DNA from: Dendrobium chrysotoxum
Lineage: Eukaryota > Streptophyta > Magnoliopsida > Asparagales > Orchidaceae
Direction: 5' to 3'
Assembly (NCBI GenBank): GCA_019925795.1
Contig: CM034315.1
Coordinates: 7,254,001-7,318,000, forward strand
Length of the DNA: 64,000 nucleotides
The position numbers and the translations under genes are program-made. Shown here one piece after another: positions 12,084 through 23,870 of the stretch. Under the pieces are notes generated by a model. That model had not been told where the DNA came from. It saw only the letters and a list, made by a program, of their open reading frames with translations, and did not search any database. How positions within the stretch are numbered: the stretch's first letter is position 1; the number at the start of each line of letters is the position of its first letter.

Positions 12084-12105
12084 TGATTTTTGAGTTTTTG
12101 TTTAT

Positions 12106-12119
12106 TATATGTGATGTGT
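12106..12119. repeat. Target-site duplication of the minus-strand LINE (right copy)
   Basis: TATATGTGATGTGT, identical to 6758-6771, immediately beyond the 5' end of the LINE. Confidence 0.85.
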
Positions 12120-13615
12120 AACAAAAAACTCATATGATAAAGCATGAGCTTTAACTCAATTTTCAGATCTCCAGGCACAAACATATATATTTGGTTCAAA
12201 AACTTCAAAAATTGACTCTAAGATCATTCAAAATATATTGCTAATAAATTTAAAGTCGAAGATGTGCAATTCACCTAGAAAAACACAAAGATATCAAGAA
12301 GCAAAATTAAAAATTTTCATGAGGCCATTTTAAGAAGCATATCCTCAAAACTTATGTGCTTATAGTTGAAATGAGTTTTTCAACGAGATAAATTTGACAA
12401 AGTCAATAATGAGTTTAAATATATATCATAATCAAAAGGGATATACACACACCATTCAATGATGTGTCTAGATTTTTGGCTACCCCTTCTAGAAATCTAT
12501 AGAAAAACCACATTCCTATACACTTAGTGGTGATTTTTTTATAGAGATTATGTTTGAATTTAGAAAATTCTAGAGCTCTAAATTTTATTTAGAATCCCAA
12601 CCAAGCACTTTTGGGATTTTCACTTTATTGTGTAATAGAATATTTATGATGGTAGAGAGAGATACTAAAGTTTTAGCTTTGTATTGAGATCCAATACACA
12701 CAAATGAAGGAGTTGCAAAGAACAGAAAAGTTTTACTTAGAAAACTCAAAAAAGAAAAAAAATTGTTTGGCCCAATTAAAAACACTAGAGCTTGTAATTT
12801 GTTATAAATGATGTCCTTCCCCATAATTAGGAAATGTGTTGATACAATATAGTAAACATACAATGTATATAATATATTATGTGATGGAAGTTAGAAGAGT
12901 CATATAATATGGGAGCTATTATTAAGAGAACATTTTCTTATTTATTTGGTTTTACTCCATTGAGAAGGCAAGATAAGAAACCATTAAGTGCAGCATAAAT
13001 CTTGGTATAAATATTGGGAGTCATAGTTGATATCAACAATGTGCATCGATCTTATGGGTGATGGCATGCATTGACAAAGTTAGCATGCATTGATGTAGCC
13101 AAGTAATAGGTAAAGAAGCCATAGTTGAGAAATGGTGGTTATTAAAGGATCATAGTTAAAAAATGGTGTTCAGAGCATTATAGTCAGAAAAAAATTGTTA
13201 GAGGATTATAGAGGATCATAATCATATGATTGTGGGTTGAGAACCATAGTCGATAAAATATAAACAACCAAAAAATCAAGATTATCCTACTCAATTGGCT
13301 CAATAATATTATTATGAACCAAAAAAAAGGAGTATGCCCCTCAATACATCACAGATCAATGTTCTTATGGTCATTTGAGGTGAAAAGACTATTAAGTGGC
13401 CACATCTTCTAAAATCAAACTCTAGCAATTGAGATCAATATAAAGATTTCCATCGGAGTCACGTACATACCATTAAGTCTTATAAATTAGTAAAGGAGGA
13501 CATTGAGAAAATGGTTTGGTAGGGTTTCCAAAGTCACTTCTTCTAAGACTAGCTTGCCCATGTTCGCACTAACCTAGTTTAGTGGAAATATTTATATAGA
13601 CTATACCAAAACATT
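12120..13615. other. Anonymous DNA with a decayed minisatellite patch
   Basis: No gene is seen. At about 13110-13260 the complement reads a run of GACTATGGTTCT-, AACTATGATCC- and ACCACCATTT-like words. This is the vocabulary of the 29-bp minisatellite at 46655-48720, here on the minus strand and heavily diverged. The remainder is AT-rich and featureless to me. Confidence 0.45.
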
Positions 13616-14160
13616 AGTTAAATGGTTGGCAAAATTGAGATAATCTTATAATATCAATTTATATCTAGTCATGTTTGATCATCAAACTTGGATTCTTTCT
13701 ATAATTGGTGATTTTGATCAAGTGGTGTACTACTTCATATCTGCATTAAACTTTTCTTTGATGGGTTCTTTTATCTATGCCAATTCTACTAGGACTAGTA
13801 GGTTTCTTTATGGAGGCATTTAGTAGATTTGGCTCATTCTTATGATGGGGCTTAGTTTGTTAGTGGGGATTATGATATTATTTCTAAAGTGGATGAAAGG
13901 TTAGGAAATTCTGCTCCTAATTTAAATGATATTGATGATTTTAATAATATGATCTTAGACCGTAGTTTTTATGACATTGGCTTTTTGGGTTCCAAGTTCA
14001 CTTAGACTAATTGTAGATTGTGGAAGAGGCTTGATAGGATTTTGTTTAATAATGATTGGTTAGCTTTATTTCCTAATTTGAAAGTGGAGCATCTTAGTAG
14101 AACCTCTTCCGATCATTCTCCTCTGGTTTTGAATATAAGTTAACGAATGAATGCTAATTT
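13616..14160 (+). pseudogene. LINE endonuclease fragment
   Basis: The plus strand shows FIYANSTRTSRFL, SGDYDIISKVDERLGN (equivalent to the GGDFN block), LDRILFNNDW and SSDHSPLVLNI, which contains the catalytic Asp-His. It lines up with the C-terminal three quarters of the endonuclease at 11350-12083. Stops interrupt it, and the start is missing. Confidence 0.75.
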
Positions 14161-14869
14161 CACTCCTTTCAGATTTCAAAATATGTGATTATTTTCTCTT
14201 AATTGTTATGATGTTGTTCAAGCTAATTGGATGGCCCCTATTTTTTATTATGACTTCTCTAATGATTTAATCTCTTTTGCTCTTAAGATTAAGAAGCTTA
14301 AGCAAAACTTGAATGGTGGAATAAGAATATTTTTGGTAACATTTTTTATAACATAATTAAAGCAAAGATTGAGGTGATTATCTTGGAAGATATTCTTGTC
14401 AATAACCCCTGTGATGCTAATAACACCAATCTCATCAGCGCCAAAAATATTCTTATTGATCTCTAGCTCAAAGAGAAGAAATTTTCGAGACAAAAGGCTA
14501 ATTTTAAACTTCTTTGTGAAGGTGATAAGAATATTAAGTATTTTCATGCTTTAGCTTCTTCTAAGAAAGCTAAATCTTTTATTAAAAAAAAAAATCAAAT
14601 TGGATTCTGGGACTTGGACTGAGGATTCAGATGTGATCTCTAATTCCGATGTCTCTTATTTTAATAGTTTGCATGGTTCTTCTAAGATGGTTAATGATAT
14701 ATCTAATATATAATTTATCCTGAATATGATATTTGATTCAGATAATCTTATATTTAATGATATTCCTATTAAATCAAAATTTTGTATGATTATTATGGAT
14801 GTGAATAGGGATTCTATTGTCGGCTCTGATGGTTTCACTATTTATTTCTATCACAAATGTTGAAATATA

Positions 14870-15825
14870 ATAAAGGAGGATTCATGTAAAGCTATTATTG
14901 CTTTTTTCAATGGATCTATTTTGCCTAAAGTTTTTACTAGTACTTCCAACATCCTCATCCCTAAGTGTGATAACCCTAAGAAATTGTCTGATTTTAAACC
15001 AATCAGCCTTTGCACCTCTTTTAATAAAATAATTTTCAAAATTCTCACCACCAAATTATTGGCCTCTTTGTTGCCAAAAAATATTTCTAGTAATCAAACA
15101 GGTTATATCAAAGGAAGGTGCATTTCTGATAATGTTTTGCTTTCCCAGGAGCTACTTTATGATATTAATTTTAAAGTGAATGGCCACAATTTAATTTTAA
15201 AGCTTGACATTTCTAAGGCTTATGACAATATCAAGTGGGTTTCATTTTCAATGTCATGAAGTTATTCAGTTTTAATCATAATAGTTTAACTTTGATTAAA
15301 GGTATTATTGAGCATGTTTGGTTTTTCATTATCATTAATGGCAAAACTAATGGTTTTTTTAAGCATGGCAGGGGTTAGATAGGAGGACCCTCTCTCTCGT
15401 TCTCTCTACATAATAGCTACTGAATATCTATCCAAAGGTCTTCATCATCTATTTTATCATTACATAAGCCTTTCTTATATTTCTTCTGGTGGTATGAAGA
15501 TTCAGATCTTTCATTTGTTGATGATATTATCATATTTTGTAATGAGGCTATTAACAATATTAAGATTGTTCATCGATTTCTTTAAAAGCTTGAATGTGAA
15601 AGTGGTCTTATTTTTAATCTAAAGAAGTGCACTTTTGTTGGGGGGGATAAGATGAATCAGGGTTCTATTAATTCCATTAAGGATATTATTAGTTTTTGTA
15701 AACAGTCTCTCCCTATTTATTATCTTGGCGCCCCCTACATAAAGGGCACAAGAAGTCCTTTTTATTTGATAAAGTGCTGACTAATATTAAAAATAAACTT
15801 GTGGCTTGAGAGTCAAAGGCTATAT
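14870..15825 (+). pseudogene. LINE reverse transcriptase (decayed)
   Basis: The longest open part (14921-15259) contains LIPKCDNPKKLSDFKPISLC, QTGYIKGRCISDNVLLSQEL and LKLDISKAYDNIKW. Further on, FVDDIIIF is encoded at 15514-15537, the catalytic Asp-Asp box with Val in place of the Ala of the minus-strand copy. Stops and frameshifts follow 15259. The domain ends abruptly near 15825, where the zf-RVT connector should begin. Confidence 0.85.
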
Positions 15826-16084
15826 TTCTATTGTTATCCTTTATTGGCCTTTGGCTTCTTTGGGAAAAATAGAATAATTGTAAGCACAAGGATGTTAAAA
15901 TGAACTCTATTAGGGTTTTCAGTATCTTGAATTTTAAAATTAATCAACTCTATAAGCCTAATGTTCTATCTATTTAGCATTTTAAAGGGAAGGAAGATTG
16001 GGCCACTTTCTTTAACATTCATGGGTATAATGCGGATATGGTTTCTTTGACTAGGATTTTGAAGTGGATTAAGCCTCTTTATGA

Positions 16085-16555
16085 TGAATTAAACTTAATA
16101 TTCATGGTTCTTATTTTAAGGATGGCAGTGGTTTTGGGGGTTTGATTTGTGATAATGCTGGCAATCTTGTTGATGGTTTTGCTTATTATGTGTCTAATAG
16201 TAAAAGTTTAGGGGTTGATTTGTATGTTCTTTTGAAAAGTTTGATGTTTTGTCATGACAATGATATTGGGAAATTATGGATTGAAATAGATTCTAAAGGT
16301 TTGCTTTCTCTGATTTCTTCCAAAAACTATTTAAATGCTACTTATTATTTTCTTTTTCAAAAGATATTGATGTTAACTAGGGAGATTCCTTGTAGATTTT
16401 CTTATATCAACAAAATTGGTAATGCTTATGCGATTTGGTTAGCCAAGGAGGTTAATGTCAATCATACTACTATCATTTTCAATTCTCTCAATGCTCCTAG
16501 GATCTTGAAAGGTAAAATCATTATGGATGCTTCTAGTTTTCCTTACATCAACTAA
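16085..16555 (+). pseudogene. LINE RNase H domain
   Basis: FKDGSGFGGLICDNAGN leads in. An open 137-codon frame follows with LWIEIDSKGLLSLIS and NAYAIWLAKEVN, matching the conserved acidic and ADxLAK-like positions of LINE RNase H. The Glu of the usual AEL motif reads as DLYVLLKSLMF, so at least one catalytic residue appears lost. The frame stops at 16553-16555, and the 3' UTR follows. Confidence 0.75.
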
Positions 16556-17461
16556 TTTATTCTGATTGTATTCGATTTTATCCTTTGTCACTATTCGGGT
16601 GGTTTATTGCTCCTACTTCGTATTCTTCTGGTTTTCTTTGGGTTTGCTACATCTGCAACTACATTTTCTGTTGACTAGTTTTACTTTATGGTGTTTTTAT
16701 CCTGCTCTATTTGGTGCGTTGATGGTCTTTGGCTTTTAGGGTGTGGGTTTGTGGTGTCTTTCATCTTGTGGTGTCTTTCATCTTGATGGTGGGTTTTGCT
16801 TTATGGTATTTTTATCTTGTTGGATATTTGGTTGGTTTATTGGCTTCCTCTGGTCTGTTGTCTTGGTATCCCTATGGGTATTTTCCTTTGGTGATCGTGG
16901 TTATTTTTGGGGTCTATCTGCCCTGTTATCATTTTATGTGTTATGGTATTTACTATGTTGGTATCTTAACCTATATTTTGGTTATTTATCTGTAATTAGT
17001 TTGTGTGTTTCTATTAGTTTTGGTATGTCTAGGCTGATTTTTTACCCTACTAGGGGAGTTGTTATGGGGTTGTGTCATGTTCCTTTTCTTGTGGTTGTGG
17101 CCTATGTCTGTGGTGTTCAATGGTTGTGAAGGTTTGTCTCTGATTCTCATTACTCTCTTATTGGTATATTTTTTGCATTTCCTTTTGTGCTTCCTGTACT
17201 TTTTGCATATTCAATGGTTATCTAGAGTTTAACATGGATTCCTAAAGCTTGGGCTTGCTTTTTTGGGTTTGGTATCATGCCTTCTATTTTTTTTTTATGT
17301 AATATAGCCATGGATCCTTTACTCAATAGGTTTTTTCCTTTTTTTTCTAGAATGTAGCTCTATGAGCATTTACTGAGTGTTGGATACCTCTAAGGACTTG
17401 TAACCTTTTTTATATTAACATGTAAGCCCTCTATGGGTTTTATCCAAAAAATAAAGTAAGA

Positions 17462-18330
17462 AAATCCACTGGAGTGCATGGATCTCCTCTTGTGGGCCTT
17501 ACAATGAGGGCGTTATTGGGTGTAAGTCAATTTTGGATATGATGAAAGGTCTCTCTTTTGAGCTTTGGTGGAATTTTCGGACTAATAAATCTTTATGGGC
17601 TAACTTTATGACCTTAAAGTACTGTAAGGATTCCCATCCTTCTCTATGTCTTTAAACATGATCAATCTTCTGTGTGGTCTAGATTATACAAAATAAAGCG
17701 GCTTGGTGAATTAACTCTTATGTGAGGTATTGGTAATGGTTCTTTCTTCTTTTGGCAGGATAATTGGATATGTAAGGGTTCTATTGATTCTCTTTTCCAC
17801 ACCCATTCTATCTCTAATATTAAAGTCTTTACTTTTTTAGTGGAGGGTCATTAGTGCATGAATAGACTTGTTGAGTACATTTTTAACTTCTTGGTTGATT
17901 TAATTTGTAACATTCCCATTAATTTTTTCAGATTCCTGATCTCCCTATTTATTGTTATTAGATTGATGGAGATTTTAAACTCAAGGATGTTTGGAATCAT
18001 TTTAGGTCTAGAAAGAATGTTAATATTATTTTTTGGTAAAATTTAGAACTCTTATACCCCTTCTAATATTTCCATCTTCATGTGGATGCTTCTTAAAGGT
18101 CTTATTCCAATGGATGAGATTTTAAAAATTAAAGGTCTTTATATCACCTCTGAATGCCAATGTTGCTTTCATTTGGAATCTATCAATCATGTCTTTTTAA
18201 ATAGGCTGATTGCTACCAAGGTCTGGTGGACATTAGAAAAAGATTTGAATATTAATTTGAAAGCAAGTTATAATAATTGCTATGATCTTCTTCATGATTG
18301 ATTTTTTAAAAGACCTTAAGGTCATATTTT
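17462..18330 (+). pseudogene. LINE zf-RVT connector (decayed)
   Basis: GLSFELWWNFRTNKSLWANF, WQDNWICKGSIDSL and GLYITSECQCCFHLESINHVF appear in order, split by stops. They match the minus-strand copy at 9020-9835 block for block. Confidence 0.75.
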
Positions 18331-18589
18331 CACTATCATTCCTATAGTGGTTTTTTGGCTTCTATGGCAAGAAAGAAACAATTGTAAGCATAATAGTATT
18401 ACGATGAATGATGGGAGGATTATCATTCTCCATTAGAATAAAATTCACCAATTGTATAATGCTAATTTACTGAAGCCTAAGGTTTGCCATGGTAATTCTT
18501 CTATATCTTACTTTCTTAATCTCTCGAGTATTGAGTCTTTTAGAAACCCTCCAATCTCCTTCTACTTGATTAAACCGAAGGTGAATCAA

Positions 18590-19060
18590 TTCAAATTAAA
18601 CATTGATGGTTCGATTTCCAATGCCGGTGCAAGTTGTGGAGGTATCATTCATAACTAACTTTGTAATTTTGTGATGTCCTTTGCCTCCAACATTAGTACT
18701 TGTAATATTATTGTGGCGGAGATGGAGGCTCTTTTGGAAGGACTTAAGATCTATTTGGATTATCATATTTCTAATATTTGGATAGAATAGGATTATAAAT
18801 TATTAGGTTACATAATTTGATCTCTTCCTAAAGTTATCTCAATGCATCTTTATTTTACTTATTTCATAATATTATGAAAATTTTGGAGCAGTTTGTTAAT
18901 AATCTTACTCATATTTGGAGGGAAGAAATTGTGCTGCTGATTGACTTGCTAAGAAAGGATCTATTATTCCTGAGCCTATTATTTTTCATAACTGCAATGA
19001 TCTTCATCAATTGAAAGGGATTACGGGCTCTGAAAAATATGCCACAGCCTCGATATCCTG
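18590..19060 (+). pseudogene. LINE RNase H domain (decayed)
   Basis: KLNIDGSISNAGASCGGII, then VAEMEALLEGLKIYL (catalytic Glu) and NIWIE, then AADWLAKKGSIIPEPIIFHN. Stops after GGIIHN and IWIE, plus a frame change near 18930, break the frame. The 3' UTR begins after 19060. Confidence 0.75.
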
Positions 19061-20204
19061 AGCATATCAGTGAGATCTATTTCACGATCAAATAAATGTT
19101 TGAAGACATTTTTTATAATGGTTGAGGTGTTTCGATACTCATGATAAGTGACATATCTATTAGGTGCTTTCCTCGATACACTTAATTGATTGTGAAATAT
19201 ATATGAAGGTCAACATGGATTTTGAAGCTTGATAGGTTGTGTTTTCCTTACATTAGAAAGGTTTGTTAATCTAGAAGTGGTCTTTGGTTGCCTTTCTTTG
19301 GATGCTGTGTTTAGATCATTTTGTGGCTCCTTCTAGGTTTTAATGCTTCCAGGTTATTGTTTATTGGTGGCTTCTAATTTTAGCAGGGTTCTTTTATGTG
19401 AATTTGATGGTTCCTAGGAGGCTGGGCCTTTGGTTGGATGTTGTTGTTTTTTTATATTTTTTTCTCTTTTCATGGTTTCTTAGGTCCTGGGTTTCTTGCA
19501 GCTTGGGATGCTACTGAAAGTCTTTTAGGGCTGTCTTGTGGTGTTGGATGTTGATTTTATTTTTCTTGGGTTGTTGGGTGCTCTACTAGTTTTGGGTTGG
19601 TAGCTGGGTTATCAGTGGTGCCTGGGGGTTATTTATTTTGGCTCTGGTGGTTGGCGTGGTGTTGATTGGTGGGTTTGTTGGTTCCCGGGGGACTTTGGCG
19701 CTTTGTGGGCCTGTTGTTGGGTTGTTGTGGTTGTTCTTTTTCTCACTAGTGTTTATTCCTATTTTTGGGGTATCTGGTGTTTGGCTGGGTTTAGGTGCTA
19801 TGGTTGTGTTTTGATGTTGTCTTGTAATGTGCTTTGGTTTTTTTGTTGCAAGTATTGCCTATGGAATCCATTTGGGCTTTAATGCTGATATAAGCTTGGG
19901 CTGAATTTTGGCATGTATCTTATTTTTAGTATTATTCCATTCCCTATATTTCATCTTTTTTTGCAGTATTCATGTTGCTACTTGATTGCGCTTCATGGTT
20001 TCATTTGAGCTTGGGCTTTATTTTGGGGTTATGGCATCTTGTAAGTAGTACAAATCATTGGCTCATAGGTTTTTATATTTGTTTTGTTTGTATTCCTTGA
20101 GCATTTAAGGAGCATTAGGGAGCATTTGATCCATTTAAGGACTTGTAAATCTAATTTTGATATATTAATGTGTAAGCCCCTCTGTAGGTTTTAACCAAAA
20201 AAAC

Positions 20205-22276
20205 TCCTACATGGAAGGATTATATACTCAATATCTGGACACGCTCATTATCAATGCTCAAATTATCAACCCATAATACAATGTTAAGATGATATTGATT
20301 GATAATAAGAGTTTTATTGATGTCATGTTCTATTCCACTTTCTTTAGTATAGCCTTAATTAGAGAAAAATTCTAATTAACTATATGACCACCATAGATGT
20401 TCATTAATTGCCCTATGAAATTTGAAGGGACTATCACTCGCTGAGTATATGGAAAAACAATTGTAGTTTTTTTATATTAGAAAGGAAGAAAAATATTTCT
20501 TTATAAAAAGAAAGACAAGGTAAACATGATGTCCACATATGCATTATCACTTGAGGCCTCCATCATAACTCTTTACATTATATTATAAATCTAAGAAAGA
20601 GTTTTTTATCTTAGTGATAATCCCTTGCAATGCCCATAGTATTTCAATGCACTATATGAATTCTTTAGGTTGCCTTGGATAAAAGCTTCCTTAGTCATTC
20701 ACCTTGAATACAAATATTTTATCAAGATTTTATCAGATATTATCATTAATCTAACAATTATGTATTAAACATTTTTTAAAGTGACACATAGTATTTAACG
20801 ATGTCACTCATGTCTTCGCTCCAACTTCTAATAGCAATATTTCTTTATCTATTAAGTGATCATATAGCTACTTATTTTTTTACTTTAAAATCTTTTTTCT
20901 TACTTTCATGTATTCTAATGTCCTTTGCTCTTTAATGGATTTCTACTTATGACTCCACTAGCTTGTCTCTAGTATAGTAGTCGCCAGGGTAGCCAGGTTA
21001 GTCAAGCACTCTATTATTAGGTTCTTTAGGGCGATTACTTATTGAGATTTGGCTTCCCAATTCTGATTACACTTGCCTTACAAGTACTTTCTCCTTACAA
21101 TCTTCTTATTCTAATTACTCAACATTGCATCTAGCCTTGCATTAGGTTTCATCTTTCATAATATTTGAACAAAAAGGAAGTATATAAGTGTTAAAAGAGT
21201 AGAACAAGAAGCATATGCGATTTTCCAACTCATATACTTATTAACACATGGTGCAAATATGATTTATCTCTTCATGTATATGTATTCCTAATGATTTAAC
21301 TCCAACAGCATTCAATATAACAATGGAACCACTTTATTTCTCTATAATAAGGTGGTCACCCTCCCCACAACATCTATTGCCTCTTGGTACACTCATACAA
21401 CAATCCACCTTCTTCCTCTTCTTCTTTAGGCGAGATAACCCCTCTTCCTTATGATCCTTTAAAGCTTGCTTCAACAAAGCTTAAGGACATAGAGGACCAC
21501 CTCATAACCCTTATTTGACTCTTTAGTAGTAGTGCATGAGACCTCCTTAAATGAATGGAAAAGGCTATCACACCCCGAGTCCGGAAGGCAGTACACCCTG
21601 GCAACACATGATATGATGAAAGGATAGGAAGACATGTTTTGTATTCACAAAGAGAAGCATGTATATACCAGAGATACAATAGGGTATATATATACATCAG
21701 AGTAAACAAAGGAAGTGAATTAAAAGCTAATTTATTAATAAGATGCAAATAACTAATACATCCAAATAATAATAGTTCTTATATAAGCCAAGAGGAATGT
21801 AAATAGAACAAAAAGCAGGAAACAAAACTATCCAACCCTCAATTAAAATCAAAATAAATTATTACAATATAAAATATCAAAAAATAATATATTGCTGGTA
21901 ACTCAGCTTCTGAGGTGGCGGTCCACTAAACACGCCTATAGGACCTACTATAAAAAGAAACAACGGGTGAATTTGATAAATTAAACTCAACAAGCAACTC
22001 CTATCTATCAAAATATAAATGGCAAAGGAATGAGACATGCAGTATAAACAACCAAAGGGTAGAAACAACAACTTATAGTCACCAAAATAAAGTAGTTAGA
22101 CACATGTCATGCTTTCTATAACAAAAATCTAATATGCTAATGCCTTTAATGTACACACCAAACTACTATCAATGTAAATTATTTTAATGCTCACAAGTGC
22201 AACCATACCAGGTATCATCACCTCAAAATGGCGTAGCAGTCATTTATTCTTTCCAATTCATATCCACTTATATTTT

Positions 22277-22278
<2 letters not shown>
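20205..22278. other. Anonymous AT-rich DNA with LTR-like sequence from about 21565
   Basis: No gene is seen. From about 21567 the text (ACACCCCGAGTCCGGAAGGCAGTACACCC) resembles the start of many plant gypsy LTRs, and it shares the GGAA(A/G)GC(A/G)GTACA word with 37155-37175. I found no matching second copy in the window, no primer site and no polypurine tract, so I do not call an element. Confidence 0.3.

Positions 22279-22322
<44 letters not shown>
22279..22322. repeat. (TA)n microsatellite
   Basis: A pure TA dinucleotide run of about 44 bp. Confidence 0.95.
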
Positions 22323-22324
<2 letters not shown>

Positions 22325-23212
22325 TTATCATATACCCATTCCGGGATGGTAAACACCAACCCAAGAAAATCCAGTGATTTTCTATAGAGTCGTCATTTTG
22401 GGAGCCCATCAATCTTGACTAGCCAAAAACTAATAGGGTTCTACTAACATACACACAATTATACAGTACAAGTACTTTTATAAATAATCAACATATGTCA
22501 TATAATTCAATATGACAATCCTAATTTATATAATTAGTATAATTTACAACATGAGTATCAAGTAGTGCAATAAATAAAACAGATATGATTTGCCAATATA
22601 ACATTTATTGCATTCAAATAAGAGTATGCATAAAAATACAAAATTAATATACATGAGATTATGCAGTAATAAATCAAGAATATTCTTTTTATGAAGCTTT
22701 CTAATTCATTATGAGCATATGCATAAAAAATTTTGTAATATAGGACTGGAAGTGAAAATCAATTACTAAAACCTAATACAAATAGCACAGATTTATATTA
22801 TTTATGAGGAAGGGTATGTTTACACTAAAATAAATAACAATTACTTACCTCTATGTGAGAGACAGCGGCTATGAGAGGGAGAAAATCATTCGATGGCTGC
22901 GATAGAGAGAATGGGGAGGTTAGGTGGTTGTTGTTTGAGAGAAAAGAACAAAGATAAAGAATCGACGGCTGCTGCATAGGAGGGGAAGGAAATTTGATGC
23001 CCTAGGCTTTCTACTTGCTTTAAAAGACAAGAGGGAGGAAACCAATGTGGGAGAATCAAAAGGAGCAAGAAACATTACAAAATTTATGGGATTGGAAGGA
23101 GATTTACAGTTGGGGGAGGCTGCTCGGCCTACTGGTGCATAAAGAAGGCAAGCCATGCAGTTCTACGATCGGGATGAAGGAGTTCGGCCTGGCCTTTTGT
23201 TCGTGCGAAAGA

Positions 23213-23233
23213 CTTGGACCGAACAGGTCCAAG
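23213..23233. other. Perfect 8-bp hairpin
   Basis: CTTGGACC, a 5-base loop GAACA, then GGTCCAAG. It is the only tight GC-containing stem in a long AT-rich stretch. No following U-run or coding context explains it. Function unknown. Confidence 0.6.
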
Positions 23234-23639
23234 TTATAACAAAGGCTGGTCAAGATAAGTTTTTCTTTTATTAAATATTGGTTGATATATAACATAACTA
23301 GTATTGGAGATTCTAGACATTTGATATGCCAATATGAAGAATAATCGATAGCTCTTGTACTTTTCATTACTTCTCAGGAAGACCAAAATCATTATTTATA
23401 AAAAAGAAATTATTGATCAAATTTTGAAGGTTATTTTATTGACAAGTTCAATTACTTTATATTGTTGTCATAAGAGACAACCCCTTAAGCATTATATGTA
23501 AACTTACATAGTTGAGAAAAATATTTATAGTCAACCTTATCTTAGGTATCCTAAACAATATTATCATGCAGATTATATTCACCGTTGCTTTGCAAAAAAA
23601 TTGATATATGGCAACTCCATATGCATAAATATTCTACTA

Positions 23640-23870
23640 CCAACCATCATCAATTAATGTCAACAGTCATCATCACCTATCCTCCATTGACCACCATTGC
23701 CTTTCCACCATCAATTGACGCTAATAATGATGCAAACATCTATTACCATTCATTCTTCGACATTAGCACCCATTACTTTGGAGCGATACCAACATACATC
23801 ATCATCTATCATATCCATAAATCAACACCATTGCATTCCAACATTCTCCACAACTATTGTTTGAAATAAT
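23640..23870 (+). repeat. Degenerate ATC/ACC-rich repeat patch
   Basis: A run of CATCATC-, CACCATT- and CCACCATC-type words. It includes CCACCATCAATTGACGCTAAT, which resembles the complement of 26700-26730. Translated frames are His/Thr/Ser-rich and look like repeat artefacts rather than a protein. Confidence 0.45.

Larger units (their letters stand above)
6772..12105 (-). mobile_element. L1-type LINE, ORF2 only, minus strand
   Basis: A 5.3-kb non-LTR retrotransposon bracketed by a perfect 14-bp target-site duplication. On the minus strand the order is endonuclease, reverse transcriptase, zf-RVT region, RNase H, then a 1.3-kb 3' UTR. Only about 22 bp precede the first ATG of the endonuclease, and there is no ORF1 (gag-like) reading frame. 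The copy is therefore either 5'-truncated just before ORF2 or belongs to an ORF2-only lineage. ORF2 is broken by several frameshifts and stops, so the copy is dead. The 3' end carries C/G homopolymer runs (6797-6816) where a poly-A tail would be expected. Family knowledge: target-primed reverse transcription gives long duplications of this kind. Confidence 0.88.
13616..17460 (+). mobile_element. L1-type LINE, plus strand, internally deleted
   Basis: The plus-strand order is endonuclease (about 13616-14160), reverse transcriptase (about 14870-15825), then an abrupt jump to the segment before RNase H, RNase H (16085-16555) and a 0.9-kb 3' UTR. The 3' UTR ends with GACTTGTAACC, TGTAAGCCCTCTATGGGTTTTA and an A-rich tail at 17444-17460. 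The first part of the endonuclease is missing (5' truncation), and so is the whole zf-RVT connector. Many stops are present. It is the same broad LINE family as the minus-strand copy at 6772-12105. The junction near 15825 may be a deletion or the edge of a nested copy (see findings). Confidence 0.82.
17462..20204 (+). mobile_element. LINE 3' half, plus strand, abutting the previous LINE
   Basis: It begins immediately after the tail of the preceding LINE, with the frame KIHWSAWISSCGPYNEGVIG, an internal part of the zf-RVT connector. It runs through WWNFRTNKSLWANFM, FFFWQDNWI and CQCCFHLESINHVF, then RNase H, and ends in a 1.1-kb 3' UTR with GACTTGTAA, TGTAAGCCCCTCTGTAGG and AACCAAAAAAA at about 20204. 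It starts near the point where the previous LINE's coding sequence is interrupted. That leaves open whether it is an independent 5'-truncated insertion or the displaced 3' half of the element that starts at 13616. Confidence 0.78.

Noticed and set aside
16729..17129. Two overlapping frames of 88 and 128 codons, very hydrophobic, membrane-like
   Set aside because: They sit in the T/G-rich 3' UTR of a LINE. The hydrophobicity is an effect of T-rich codons, and the equivalent region of the other LINE copies is closed.
23045..23239. Possible first exon with MWENQKEQETLQNL
   Set aside because: Protein-like for about 40 codons but without splice context, homologue or continuation, and the opposite strand is equally open.
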